Part shown: piece after piece, positions 38,417 to 48,034 of the stretch | Layout of the letters: the number at the start of each line of letters is the position of its first letter | Position numbering within the stretch: position 1 is the first letter of the stretch | NCBI RefSeq assembly: GCF_031326205.1 | Contig: NZ_CP133721.1 | Coordinates: 992,001-1,056,000, forward strand | Direction: 5' to 3' | DNA length: 64,000 nt | DNA from: Flavobacterium sp. 20NA77.7 | GTDB lineage: Bacteria; Bacteroidota; Bacteroidia; Flavobacteriales; Flavobacteriaceae | Position numbers and translations under genes: made by a program | Notes under the pieces: model-generated | Database searches by the model: none | The model's input: the letters and a program-made list of their open reading frames with translations, nothing else | What the model was told of the DNA's origin: nothing

Positions 38417-39403
38417 ATGACAACATCTATCAAAAAAATTGGCGTTTTAACATCTGGTGGAGATGCACCAGGTATGAATGCCGCTATTAGAGCTGTAGTA
38501 AGGGCTTGTGCGTTTTATAACGTAGAATGTGTGGGTATTTATAGAGGTTATCAAGGAATGATTGAAGGTGATTTTAAAGAGATGGGACCCCGTGCAGTTA
38601 AAAATATTATAAACAAAGGAGGTACTGTACTAAAATCTGCCCGTTCAAAAGAATTTATGACAACGGAAGGAAGACAGAAAGCCCATGCCAATTTGAAAGA
38701 AAATGGAATTGATGCTCTAGTTGTTATCGGTGGTGATGGGTCCTTTACAGGAGCAGAAATATTTAATTCAGAATATAAATTTCCTGTGATTGGAATTCCT
38801 GGAACTATTGATAATGATATTTTTGGTACTAGTCATACTTTAGGTTACGATACAGCTTTAAATACTGTCGTAGAAGCCATTGATAAAATTAGAGATACGG
38901 CTAATTCTCATAATCGTTTATTTTTTGTTGAAGTTATGGGCAGAGACGCAGGTCATATTGCCTTAAATGCAGGAATAGGTGCTGGTGCCGAAGAAATTTT
39001 AATCCCTGAAGAAAATTTAGGTTTAGATCGTCTAATTGATTCGTTACGTAAAAGTAAAGAATCTGGAAAAACATCTTCTATTGTTGTCGTAGCTGAAGGT
39101 GATAAAATAGGTAAAAATGTCTTTGAATTAAAAGATTATGTAGAAGAAAACATGCCTGAATATGATGTAAGAGTATCTGTTTTAGGTCATATGCAAAGAG
39201 GTGGAACGCCTTCATGCTTTGATCGGGTTTTAGCCTCAAGATTAGGTGTCAAAGCAGTAGAAACTTTATTAGAAGGGAAAACAAATTTAATGGTAGGCTT
39301 ATTACAAGATAAAGTCACTTTAACACCATTAGAACAAGCTATAAAAGGGCAGTCAAGAGTTGATGCTGAATTAGTAAAAGTATCTGATATCATTTCAATA
39401 TAA
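38417..39403 (+). CDS. pfkA: ATP-dependent 6-phosphofructokinase
   Basis: PfkA phosphorylates fructose 6-phosphate, the committed glycolytic step. Motifs are TSGGDAPGMNAAIRA near residue 12 (nucleotide loop), IGGDGSFTGA near 104, GIPGTIDNDI near 126 with its catalytic Asp, and VEVMGRDAGHIAL near 172. The GGDGS signature, with Gly after GGD, fits ATP rather than pyrophosphate dependence. The length of 328 residues is typical of bacterial PfkA. It is followed by gapA after 44 bases. Confidence 0.96.
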   Translation: MTTSIKKIGVLTSGGDAPGMNAAIRAVVRACAFYNVECVGIYRGYQGMIEGDFKEMGPRAVKNIINKGGTVLKSARSKEFMTTEGRQKAHANLKENGIDALVVIGGDGSFTGAEIFNSEYKFPVIGIPGTIDNDIFGTSHTLGYDTALNTVVEAIDKIRDTANSHNRLFFVEVMGRDAGHIALNAGIGAGAEEILIPEENLGLDRLIDSLRKSKESGKTSSIVVVAEGDKIGKNVFELKDYVEENMPEYDVRVSVLGHMQRGGTPSCFDRVLASRLGVKAVETLLEGKTNLMVGLLQDKVTLTPLEQAIKGQSRVDAELVKVSDIISI

Positions 39404-39429
39404 AAATAAAAATAACTAAAAAATAATAA

Positions 39430-40452
<1,023 letters not shown>

Positions 40453-40462
40453 ATCTAGTAGC

Positions 40463-41314
40463 ATGAAATTACTTGTAGATAGTGGTTCCACTAAAGCAGA
40501 CTGGATTGCCATAGATGATAATGGTAAAGTTCTTTTTACCACACAATCTTTAGGTTTAAATCCTGAAGTGTTGACGAAAGAAGAAATCATATCTCGTTTA
40601 GAAGATAAATTTGATATTTCTCATAATAAGGCAAAAACGACACATTTGTATTTCTATGGAGCAGGTTGTGGTACGGACAGAATGAAAAATTTCTTAACTA
40701 CTGTTTTTGAAGCCTATTTTACAAATGCAAAAGTTTCGGTTTATGAAGATACTTATGCAGCAGTATATGCTACAACACCCAAAAATGAACAAGCAATTGT
40801 GTGTATTTTAGGAACAGGTTCAAACTGTAGTTATTTTGATGGAACTGTTTTGCATCAAAAAGTACAATCATTAGGTTATATTGCTATGGATGATTGTAGT
40901 GGTAATCGTTTTGGGCGTCATTTAATTAGAGGATATTATTTCAATAAAATGCCTCAAAATTTGGCCTTAGAATTTGAAAAAGAGTTTGATGTGGAGCCTG
41001 ATGCTGTAAAGCAAAACTTGTATAAAGAACCTAATCCAAATGCTTATTTAGCTACATTTGCCGAATTTTTAATAAGACACAAAGACGATGCTTTTTGTCA
41101 AGCGTTTATTAAAGAAGAAATGGTTTCTTTTGTAGAAAATTATATTATGCAATATGAAAATTGTAAAGAAGTACCTGTCCATTTTGTTGGTTCGATAGCG
41201 TTTTATTTAAAAGATGAATTAGAAAAAACATTAAATGAATACGGAATTAAATTAGGCAATGTACTAAGAAGACCTATTGATGGTTTGATAGAATACCACA
41301 TTCTAAATAAATAG
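40463..41314 (+). CDS. N-acetylglucosamine kinase-like (BadF/BadG/BcrA/BcrD ATPase family)
   Basis: The protein belongs to the actin-like ATPase superfamily, with LLVDSGSTKADWIAID at residues 3-18 (phosphate 1) and CILGTGSNCSYFDG near 114-127 (phosphate 2). The segment DDCSGNRFGRHLIRGYY resembles the sugar-binding loop of eukaryotic-type N-acetylglucosamine kinases, which salvage GlcNAc from wall recycling or environment. Family members also include activators of 2-hydroxyacyl-CoA dehydratases, but no cysteine cluster typical of those is present. The length is 283 residues. It lies ten bases after gapA and ends before a strong terminator. Confidence 0.8.
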   Translation: MKLLVDSGSTKADWIAIDDNGKVLFTTQSLGLNPEVLTKEEIISRLEDKFDISHNKAKTTHLYFYGAGCGTDRMKNFLTTVFEAYFTNAKVSVYEDTYAAVYATTPKNEQAIVCILGTGSNCSYFDGTVLHQKVQSLGYIAMDDCSGNRFGRHLIRGYYFNKMPQNLALEFEKEFDVEPDAVKQNLYKEPNPNAYLATFAEFLIRHKDDAFCQAFIKEEMVSFVENYIMQYENCKEVPVHFVGSIAFYLKDELEKTLNEYGIKLGNVLRRPIDGLIEYHILNK

Positions 41315-41337
41315 TTAGCCGAATTAAATGGTTTATT

Positions 41338-41377
41338 AACCCTTTGTAAGTAATTGATTATTTACAAAGGGTTTTTT
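41338..41377 (+). terminator. Intrinsic terminator closing the pfkA-gapA run
   Basis: AACCCTTTGTAA (41338-41349) pairs with TTACAAAGGGTT (41362-41373) around a 12-base loop; the T-run continues to 41377. Confidence 0.85.
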
Positions 41378-41390
41378 CTTTAAAATTCAG

Positions 41391-41398
41391 TATTTTTG
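41391..41398 (+). promoter_or_regulatory. Putative nhaA promoter -7 element
   Basis: TATTTTTG at 41391-41398 matches TAnnTTTG and lies 13 bases before the nhaA ATG, directly after the terminator. Confidence 0.45.
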
Positions 41399-41411
41399 TT
41401 ATTCAATAAAA

Positions 41412-42575
41412 ATGAATATGCTACGAACTAAAATTTTTAAAAACTTTTTTGAGAGCGAAAAAATAGGAGGATTAATTTTAATTTTGTGTACAATAATCTC
41501 TTTACTAGTAGCTAATTCATCTTTTGGTACTAGTTATCATCATTTTTGGGCGGCTCCTGTTTTTGGCCAAACTCTAGAATATTGGATAAATGATGGACTC
41601 ATGACTGTTTTTTTCTTACTTATTGGTTTAGAATTAGAACGTGAAATCTATCAAGGTGAATTATCAAATATAAAAGATGCTTTATTGCCCATTTTTGCAG
41701 CAATAGGAGGTATGTTAATTCCCGCAGGAATTTATTTGTTTTTTAATTGGGGTACAATTACACAATCTGGTGCTGGAATACCTATGGCTACAGATATAGC
41801 TTTTGCATTAGGTGTGTTATCTTTATTAGGAAATAGGGTGCCCGTATCGTTAAAAATATTTTTGACAGCTTTAGCAGTAATAGATGATTTAGGTGCCATT
41901 TTGGTTATCGCATTTTTTTACACTAAAACAATACTCTGGACAAATTTACTAATTGCACTAGCACTATTTATAGGCTTATTTATTTTAGGAAAATATTTTA
42001 AAGTTAGAAATTTAATTCCATATTTAATAGGAGGTGTTGCAATGTGGTATTTCATGTTGCATTCAGGTATTCATGCCACTATTACAGGTGTACTTTTAGC
42101 TTTTGCTATACCTTTTGGAAAGGGAGAAAAAAAATCAACTTCTTATATATTGCAACATGCATTACATAAACCTGTGGCTTTTGTAATACTTCCCATTTTT
42201 GCATTAGCAAATACAGCTATAGCGTTTAATGGTAATATAGAAGAAATTCTAGTTGCTACATCTAGTATTGGTATTGCATTAGGTTTGATTATTGGTAAGC
42301 CACTAGGAATATTTTTACTGACACTTGTCGCTGTTAAACTTCGATTTTGTAGATTACCAGAAGGGTTAAATTGGAAAACTATTGTTGGAGTAGGATTTTT
42401 AGGAGGTATTGGCTTTACAATGTCTATTTTTATTACGTTATTGGCTTTTGAAAATGAAATGCTTATTACTCATGCAAAATTAATCATTATGTTAGCGTCA
42501 TTACTGGCAGGTAGTTTGGGATATGTCTTTTTAAAAATAGTATTAAAAAATAAACCCGTTGATAACAATGAATAA
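41412..42575 (+). CDS. nhaA: Na+/H+ antiporter NhaA
   Basis: NhaA exchanges two protons for one sodium ion and sets cytosolic pH and sodium. The paired ion-binding aspartates are Asp158 and Asp159 (AVIDDLGAI), equivalent to E. coli Asp163/164, and Asp128 in MATDIAFALG matches Asp133. About twelve hydrophobic segments are visible across 387 residues. Gly-rich late segments (GVGFLGGIGFTMSIFI) are as in the family. Its last eight bases overlap mgsA, so the two are translationally linked. Confidence 0.96.
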   Translation: MNMLRTKIFKNFFESEKIGGLILILCTIISLLVANSSFGTSYHHFWAAPVFGQTLEYWINDGLMTVFFLLIGLELEREIYQGELSNIKDALLPIFAAIGGMLIPAGIYLFFNWGTITQSGAGIPMATDIAFALGVLSLLGNRVPVSLKIFLTALAVIDDLGAILVIAFFYTKTILWTNLLIALALFIGLFILGKYFKVRNLIPYLIGGVAMWYFMLHSGIHATITGVLLAFAIPFGKGEKKSTSYILQHALHKPVAFVILPIFALANTAIAFNGNIEEILVATSSIGIALGLIIGKPLGIFLLTLVAVKLRFCRLPEGLNWKTIVGVGFLGGIGFTMSIFITLLAFENEMLITHAKLIIMLASLLAGSLGYVFLKIVLKNKPVDNNE

Positions 42576-42951
42576 GAAATTTGAAATCGCTGTAATCGCT
42601 CATGATGGCAAAAAAGCAGATTTGGTTCAGTTTTTAAATAAGAACAGTGCAATACTCCATCAAGAAAACATTAAAATAATCGCCACAGGTACAACAGGCG
42701 GTAAAGCTGAAGCTGCTGGAATCAAAGTTAAAAAAATGTTGAGTGGTCCTTTAGGTGGTGACGCACAGATTGCGGCTAGAGTAGCAGAAGGAAAATGTAA
42801 AATGGTGCTATTCTTTAAAGACCCTATGAGTAGTCACCCACATGAGCCAGATATTAATATGCTTATTCGTATTTGTGACGTGCATAATGTACCACTTGCG
42901 ACCAATGAAGCCACTGCTCAACTTTTATTAAATGCATTAACGTTAGATTAA
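42568..42951 (+). CDS. mgsA: Methylglyoxal synthase
   Basis: MgsA converts dihydroxyacetone phosphate to methylglyoxal and phosphate, bypassing lower glycolysis when phosphate runs low. The ATG at 42568 gives the expected MNKKFEIAVIAHD start (127 residues); an in-frame TTG at 42559 is less likely. Active-site residues are present: His12 (AHDGKK), the phosphate loop TGTTGG near 40-45, Asp65 (GPLGGDAQ), Asp85 (DPMSSHP), His92 and Asp95. It overlaps nhaA by eight bases. Its stop shares four bases (TTAA) with the convergent gene. Confidence 0.93.
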   Translation: MNKKFEIAVIAHDGKKADLVQFLNKNSAILHQENIKIIATGTTGGKAEAAGIKVKKMLSGPLGGDAQIAARVAEGKCKMVLFFKDPMSSHPHEPDINMLIRICDVHNVPLATNEATAQLLLNALTLD

Positions 42952-43340
42952 TTTTTTGTTTTTTTAGCGTACCAAAGGGTAAAAAAATAAATAGTGAGAA
43001 AAGGTAAAGCACTAGTTATTATTTTTATTTTTTGCGTTAAAAGTCCCACTAAAAAGAAAACAAACAAAAGAATAAAAATAGCAGAAGCTCCACTTATAAT
43101 TAATACTTTTTTTGGATTACTTACGAGTAAACAATAAATTAATAAAAATTGTCCTAGTAGCGGTAAGAGTATTAACGGATGTGAAAAAGCAGTTGTATTT
43201 TCTTTAGCTATAGTCAACAACTCATACTCCATTTGAAATATGAACATCGATTGTTGATTACCCCATTCTGTATAGCCAATTAATGAAGTTAGTACTAAAA
43301 GTAAGACTAGTATTTTTAATTTATTCGTCTTCTTCCTCAT
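42948..43340 (-). CDS. Small four-helix membrane protein of unknown function
   Basis: About 130 residues with four hydrophobic segments: near the N-terminus (KILVLLLVLTSLIGY), then LILLPLLGQFLLIYCLLV, LIISGASAIFILLFVFFLVGLL, and ALPFLTIYFFTLWYA, each shortened here. The start is uncertain: 43340 (MRKKTNK), 43343 or 43349 are plausible, and all overlap the 3' end of rsmD. The short basic N-terminus fits an in-side start. No family is recognised. It is co-transcribed with rsmD and overlaps the mgsA stop by four bases tail to tail. Confidence 0.6.
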   Translation of the reverse strand: MRKKTNKLKILVLLLVLTSLIGYTEWGNQQSMFIFQMEYELLTIAKENTTAFSHPLILLPLLGQFLLIYCLLVSNPKKVLIISGASAIFILLFVFFLVGLLTQKIKIITSALPFLTIYFFTLWYAKKTKN

Positions 43341-43881
43341 CATTTTCATATTCAAAGAATGAAAAAGCAGTACCACCATACGTTCGAACGAATGAAAAAT
43401 AGCCTAAATGATCTAATTTTGTATCTTTTGAATGTTCAACTATTAACATACCCACTTCATCTAATAATTCATTTTCAAATGTCAATTGAACAATTTTTTC
43501 AAAATCTTTTTGTTCTAAATGATAGGGAGGGTCAGCAAAAATAAGATCATACGTACTATTGTTTTTTTCTAAAAACTTAAATACATCACTTTTTATAGCT
43601 GTTATATCAAAATCTAATTCATTTGCTATTTTTTTAATATAGTTTACACAGCCAAAATCTGCATCAATACACAAAATAGGAGCGGAGCCTCTTGAGGCAA
43701 ACTCGTAGCTAATATTTCCTGTACCCGCGAATAAATCTAATATTTTTAATTCCGAAAAATTAAAATGGTTATTTAATATGTTGAATAAGGCTTCTTTAGC
43801 CATATCTGTTGTAGGTCTTACAGGTAGGTTTTTAGGCGCTTGTAATCTTCTTCCTTTAAATTTTCCAGAAATTATTCTCAT
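43321..43881 (-). CDS. rsmD: 16S rRNA (guanine966-N2)-methyltransferase RsmD
   Basis: RsmD methylates G966 of 16S rRNA. The N-terminus MRIISGKFKGRRL is the family start. SAM-binding LDLFAGTGNISYEFASRG lies near residues 48-65, and the catalytic DPPY motif (FADPPYHL) near 116-119 marks an N2-guanine methyltransferase. The length of 186 residues is standard; the tail is very acidic (ENDEEEDE). It overlaps the DUF3822 gene upstream by four bases. Confidence 0.95.
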   Translation of the reverse strand: MRIISGKFKGRRLQAPKNLPVRPTTDMAKEALFNILNNHFNFSELKILDLFAGTGNISYEFASRGSAPILCIDADFGCVNYIKKIANELDFDITAIKSDVFKFLEKNNSTYDLIFADPPYHLEQKDFEKIVQLTFENELLDEVGMLIVEHSKDTKLDHLGYFSFVRTYGGTAFSFFEYENDEEEDE

Positions 43882-44681
43882 GAATGGAATAGTATAAAAT
43901 GCTTTAATAATTCCTTTTCGGTAGTGCCAAAAGCATGGGTTAAATGCGTAACATCAAGAATAGAACAGTTTCTAATATACTTGTAAGCAATTTTAAAATA
44001 ACTACTTTCTGTATCTATTTCACCTATAAATTGTAAAGGAACGGCTTCTGGATTTAGTTGTAATTGTTCGTAAGTAAACAACACATAATAAATAAAATCT
44101 TCTAAAGTTTTATAGGTAAACGTATTAAAAAGTAAAAGTTGTTGGTTTTTTGTTACAACAATTTCAAATCTATCTTTTTGAAAATGAACCCAGACTTGTT
44201 TGTAATCTTTGTTTTTTGAAAAGTCTAATGCCTTTTTTACAAAAATAGAATTATAATTTTTAAAATCAAAGGTATCATAATGATCTAATAGGTAGTTGTT
44301 TATAGCCGTGTAAGGAATAAAAACATTATTTAATTCATACGTATCTAAATAGTCGTAAGCAAAATAATCTGTTTCAAATACTTTAGAATTATATTGTAAA
44401 TAACTTCCCAACTGCAAAGGATCAAATAGAGAGGTAGGAACAAATGTATTTAGATTAGAGTTGTGTACAACTACAATTTCATCATATTTTTCAGCAAGAA
44501 TAGGATGCTCTACAAAAATTTTCCAAAAAGCTTCTTCCATGACTTCATTCACATTTACTTCAAAACTTTTATGTGTAACAATTTTATTGCTAACTAAGTC
44601 TGTTACGCAAAAAGACAATGCATGAGGAGCAACCTCAAAACTTAACTTTTTGTATGTTTTTTGTGTAATATCTGAATGCAT
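43878..44681 (-). CDS. DUF3822 family protein
   Basis: This 267-residue cytosolic protein matches the DUF3822 family found across Bacteroidota, usually right before rsmD as here. Visible features are an early strand pattern (LSFEVAPHALSFCVTDL), FVPTSLFDPLQLGSYLQYN near residue 75, and DRFEIVVTKNQQLLLFNTFTYKT near 170. The fold is actin-like/RNase H-like by family description. The function is unknown. It has its own -7 element and is divergent from the RecD-like helicase. Confidence 0.82.
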   Translation of the reverse strand: MHSDITQKTYKKLSFEVAPHALSFCVTDLVSNKIVTHKSFEVNVNEVMEEAFWKIFVEHPILAEKYDEIVVVHNSNLNTFVPTSLFDPLQLGSYLQYNSKVFETDYFAYDYLDTYELNNVFIPYTAINNYLLDHYDTFDFKNYNSIFVKKALDFSKNKDYKQVWVHFQKDRFEIVVTKNQQLLLFNTFTYKTLEDFIYYVLFTYEQLQLNPEAVPLQFIGEIDTESSYFKIAYKYIRNCSILDVTHLTHAFGTTEKELLKHFILFHS

Positions 44682-44698
44682 GAATAGGGTTTATGATA

Positions 44699-44706
44699 CA
44701 AATTTA
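44699..44706 (-). promoter_or_regulatory. Putative -7 element of the DUF3822-rsmD operon
   Basis: The minus strand reads TAAATTTG over 44706-44699, 17 bases before the start codon at 44681. Confidence 0.4.
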
Positions 44707-44758
44707 CATTTTTTGTTGAAATATGCTATCATTTTAGCAGAATTATAAAGAGCTTTAC

Positions 44759-44766
44759 TATCTTTG
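44759..44766 (+). promoter_or_regulatory. Putative -7 element of the RecD-like helicase gene
   Basis: TATCTTTG at 44759-44766 matches TAnnTTTG and ends 17 bases before the ATG at 44784. No spaced TTG partner was found. Confidence 0.45.
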
Positions 44767-44783
44767 AAAGGCAAATATCAACT

Positions 44784-46208
44784 ATGTCACCAGCACAATT
44801 CTTTCGTTTAGTACTTGAAAAATTTCCCTTTGAGCCCACTGCGCCTCAAGCTGTTTTTTTTGAAAAAGTAGCACATTATTTGCTAGCCACAAAACAAGAT
44901 GAATTATTTGTTTTAAAAGGTTTTGCAGGGACAGGAAAAACAACAGTTATATCTGCATTAGTTAATCATCTTCAATATATTAATCAAAAATATGTTTTAT
45001 TAGCACCGACAGGTCGTGCGGCGAAAGTAATGGCGAGTTATGCCGAAAAACAAGCGTATACCATACACAAACGCATCTACTTTCCAAAAAAAAATAAAAA
45101 TGGCGGAATGGGATTTGTTTTACAAGCAAACAAATTTAAAAATACTGTTTTTATTGTGGATGAAGCATCTATGATAGGTGATTCACAATCGGAAAATACT
45201 ATGTATGTAAACGGTTCGCTTTTAGATGATTTATTGTTTTATGTTGATGCGGGGCAAAATTGCAAATTAATTTTAGTGGGTGATACTGCCCAATTACCAC
45301 CTATTCAATCCGATGTGAGTCCTGCCTTAAATAGTGATTCATTGGCCTTACATTACAATAAGAATATCATTGAAATCGAATTGGATGAAGTCATGCGTCA
45401 AGCCGAAAAATCGGGAATTTTATATAATGCAACCGAATTAAGAGGATTGTTAAAACTTAACTTTTTTACAGATTTTCAATTTAAAATAAAAGGATTCAAC
45501 GATATTGTTAGGCTTCAAGATGGGTATGATATTGAAGATGCTATACATCAAGCGTATGCTAATTTTAGCATAGAAGATACAGCGTTTATTGTGCGTTCAA
45601 ATAAAAGAGCCAATCAATATAATCAGCAAATTAGGTCAAAAATATTAGGAAAAGAAAGTGAACTTGCTACAGGTGATTTTTTGATGGTAGTTAAAAATAA
45701 TTATTTTTGGCTTAAGGAAACTTCTGAAGCGGGATTTATTGCAAATGGAGATATTATTGAAGTTTTAGCCATTCGTTCAATTAAGGAATTATATGGTTTC
45801 AAATTTGCAGGCGTGACCATTAGAATGGTAGATTATCCAAATGAATTACCTTTTGAAACTTTACTATTATTAGATACTTTAACTAGCGAATCACCTTCTT
45901 TAACGTATGAAGAATCAAATAAGTTATACCAAGAAGTACTTCAAGACTATGAAGAGGAACGCCAGCAATATAGAAAATTATTAAAAGTGAAGTCAAACCC
46001 TTATTTTAATGCCTTACAGGTTAAATTTTCATATGCTATTACATGTCATAAATCGCAAGGGGGACAATGGTGTACTGTATTTATAGAACAGCCGTATCTT
46101 CCAGATGGTATAGACAGAGAATATGTTAGATGGTTATACACAGCGGTTACACGTGCTCAAAACAAATTGTATTTAATAGGTTTTAAAGATGATTTTTTTG
46201 AAAGTTAA
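44784..46208 (+). CDS. RecD-like superfamily 1B helicase/ATPase
   Basis: At 474 residues this is a compact SF1B helicase. Walker A is GFAGTGKT (residues 46-53), Walker B is FIVDEASMIG near 124, motif III LVGDTAQLPPIQ near 164, and the C-terminal UvrD_C_2-type segment carries YAITCHKSQGGQW near 416 and VRWLYTAVTRAQ near 448. It lacks the N-terminal extension of RecD2 and has no RecB or RecC neighbours, so it acts outside RecBCD. A role in replication-fork or repair processing is likely but unproven. I considered a defence role and see no supporting neighbours. Confidence 0.88.
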   Translation: MSPAQFFRLVLEKFPFEPTAPQAVFFEKVAHYLLATKQDELFVLKGFAGTGKTTVISALVNHLQYINQKYVLLAPTGRAAKVMASYAEKQAYTIHKRIYFPKKNKNGGMGFVLQANKFKNTVFIVDEASMIGDSQSENTMYVNGSLLDDLLFYVDAGQNCKLILVGDTAQLPPIQSDVSPALNSDSLALHYNKNIIEIELDEVMRQAEKSGILYNATELRGLLKLNFFTDFQFKIKGFNDIVRLQDGYDIEDAIHQAYANFSIEDTAFIVRSNKRANQYNQQIRSKILGKESELATGDFLMVVKNNYFWLKETSEAGFIANGDIIEVLAIRSIKELYGFKFAGVTIRMVDYPNELPFETLLLLDTLTSESPSLTYEESNKLYQEVLQDYEEERQQYRKLLKVKSNPYFNALQVKFSYAITCHKSQGGQWCTVFIEQPYLPDGIDREYVRWLYTAVTRAQNKLYLIGFKDDFFES

Positions 46209-46226
46209 AACAAAAATGTAAGTTTG
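46198..46226 (+). promoter_or_regulatory. Putative kdsB promoter (TTG - 18 bp - TAAGTTTG)
   Basis: TTG at 46198-46200, inside the last codons of the helicase gene, and TAAGTTTG at 46219-46226 are spaced by 18 bases; the kdsB ATG is at 46246. Confidence 0.5.
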
Positions 46227-46245
46227 TATAAATAAAATTTTATAT

Positions 46246-46977
46246 ATGAAAATAATAGCTGTTATTCCTGCTCGTTATGCCTCTACCAGATTTCCTGCAA
46301 AATTAATGCAAGATTTAGGTGGTAAAACAGTTATTTTAAGAACTTATGAAGCGGCTATAGCCACAGCTCTTTTTGATGATGTTTTTGTGGTTACTGATTC
46401 GGAAGTGATTTATGATGAAATAGTTAATCATGGTGGAAAGGCAATCAGAAGTCAAAAAAATCACGAAAGTGGTAGCGATAGAATTGCCGAAGCAGTTGAA
46501 AATATGGATGTTGACATTGTGGTAAATGTACAAGGAGATGAGCCATTTATTGACAAAAAACCGTTAGAACAATTACTAGCTATTTTTAAAGAAGATGTAT
46601 CTAAACAAGTAGATTTAGCCTCTTTAATGTATCAAATTACTACTAAAGAAGAAATAAACAATCCGAATAATGTAAAAGTTATTGTAGATCAAAAAGGATT
46701 TGCCTTATATTTCTCAAGAGCTGTTATTCCTTTCCCACGGGAAGAAAACGTAGGAGTGCGTTACATGAAACATATCGGGATATATGCTTTTAGAAAAGAA
46801 GCTTTATTAGATTTTTATAAATTACCCATGTTGTCTTTAGAAGCTTCAGAAAAACTAGAACAATTACGCTATTTAGAGTATGGCAAACGTATTAAAATGG
46901 TAGAAACCAGCCATGTAAGTATAGGTATTGATACACCTGAAGATTTAGAAAAGGCAAAAGCATTTTTAATTAGTTAA
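46246..46977 (+). CDS. kdsB: 3-deoxy-manno-octulosonate cytidylyltransferase
   Basis: KdsB activates Kdo as CMP-Kdo for lipopolysaccharide core synthesis. The nucleotidyltransferase start [18 protein letters not shown] is intact (residues 3-20), the metal-binding [10 protein letters not shown] is near 92-101, and the sugar-binding [12 protein letters not shown] near 160-171. The length of 243 residues is standard. It indicates a Gram-negative outer membrane with Kdo. The gene has its own promoter immediately after the helicase gene. Confidence 0.96.
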   Translation: MKIIAVIPARYASTRFPAKLMQDLGGKTVILRTYEAAIATALFDDVFVVTDSEVIYDEIVNHGGKAIRSQKNHESGSDRIAEAVENMDVDIVVNVQGDEPFIDKKPLEQLLAIFKEDVSKQVDLASLMYQITTKEEINNPNNVKVIVDQKGFALYFSRAVIPFPREENVGVRYMKHIGIYAFRKEALLDFYKLPMLSLEASEKLEQLRYLEYGKRIKMVETSHVSIGIDTPEDLEKAKAFLIS

Positions 46978-47059
46978 ATCTAAGTTAAGAAATAAATATT
47001 TTCTCTGTTTTAAGATTGTTTTTGGTAACTTGTTTACAAACCCAAATCTATACATTGTT

Positions 47060-48034
47060 ATGAAAGCAATTTTAAAACAAGTTCTAGTTAAAACCATTCT
47101 AAGAAATAAAAAACCTGAAAATCTAAGAACGAACAATTTTTCAGAATATCAATTTGCTAAGGCTTACCGAATCTTATTAATTGTTATGAAACGTGCTGGA
47201 AAAGATTTTTTCTTAGTTGCGCTTGGTATTTTATCTGCTGCCTTTGGATTTAAAGGTTTTTTATTGACTAATAATTTTATTGATGGCGGTGCAACAGGTA
47301 TTTCTTTGTTAATTTCAGCTTTAACACGTATTCCATTACCGCTATTAATTCTTTTAGTTAATATTCCTTTTGTAATTCTTGGATATAAAGTTGTAGGTAA
47401 AATATTTGCTATTAAAACAGCTTTAGCCATAACAGGTTTATCAGTATGTTTAGCAACACTAACATTTCCCAATGTAACAAATGATAATTTATTAGTAGCT
47501 GTTTTTGGTGGTTTTTTTCTTGGAGCAGGAATTGGCTTTGCGGTAAGAGGTGGTGCTGTAATTGATGGAACAGAAGTATTGGCAATTTATTTAAGTAAAA
47601 AATTTGGTACCACTATTGGAGATATAATAATTTTAATAAATGTAATAATTTTTTCAACTGCAGCCTATTTTTTGGGCATGGAAATAGCATTGTATTCTAT
47701 GATAACTTATTTGTCGGCATCAAAAACACTAGACTTTATTGTAGAAGGTATTGATGAGTACATTGGGGTAACTATTATTGCTTCAAATAGTGTAGAAATT
47801 AGAAGAATGATAATAGAAACGATGGGACGGGGTGTAACGGTTTATAGCGGAAAAAAAGGATATGGAAAAAAAGGAGAGACAAAAAACACTGAAATTATTT
47901 ATACAGTAATTACACGATTAGAGATAAATCGACTAAATATCGAAATTGAAAAAATAGAACCAGATGCTTTTATAGTAATGAATAGTGTGAAAGATACAAA
48001 GGGAGGTATGATTAAAAAGCGTCCTTTGCATTAA
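47060..48034 (+). CDS. YitT family membrane protein
   Basis: The start at ATG 47060 is preferred to the TTG at 47030. The N-terminal 45 residues are basic and soluble. Then follow five to six hydrophobic segments with the family motif FLLTNNFIDGGATGISLLIS and a later GAGIGFAVRGGAVIDGTEVLAIYLSKKFG (motifs shortened). The C-terminal cytosolic DUF2179 domain includes GRGVTVYSGKKGYGKKGETK near 260-280, which may bind a small ligand. Function unknown, possibly transport. It shares its TTAA stop region with the convergent spermidine-synthase-like gene. Confidence 0.88.
   Translation: MKAILKQVLVKTILRNKKPENLRTNNFSEYQFAKAYRILLIVMKRAGKDFFLVALGILSAAFGFKGFLLTNNFIDGGATGISLLISALTRIPLPLLILLVNIPFVILGYKVVGKIFAIKTALAITGLSVCLATLTFPNVTNDNLLVAVFGGFFLGAGIGFAVRGGAVIDGTEVLAIYLSKKFGTTIGDIIILINVIIFSTAAYFLGMEIALYSMITYLSASKTLDFIVEGIDEYIGVTIIASNSVEIRRMIIETMGRGVTVYSGKKGYGKKGETKNTEIIYTVITRLEINRLNIEIEKIEPDAFIVMNSVKDTKGGMIKKRPLH

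Noticed and set aside
44784..46208. RecD-like helicase as part of a phage-defence system
   Set aside because: Neighbours are rsmD, DUF3822 and kdsB, all core genes. No nuclease, methylase or sensor gene accompanies it.
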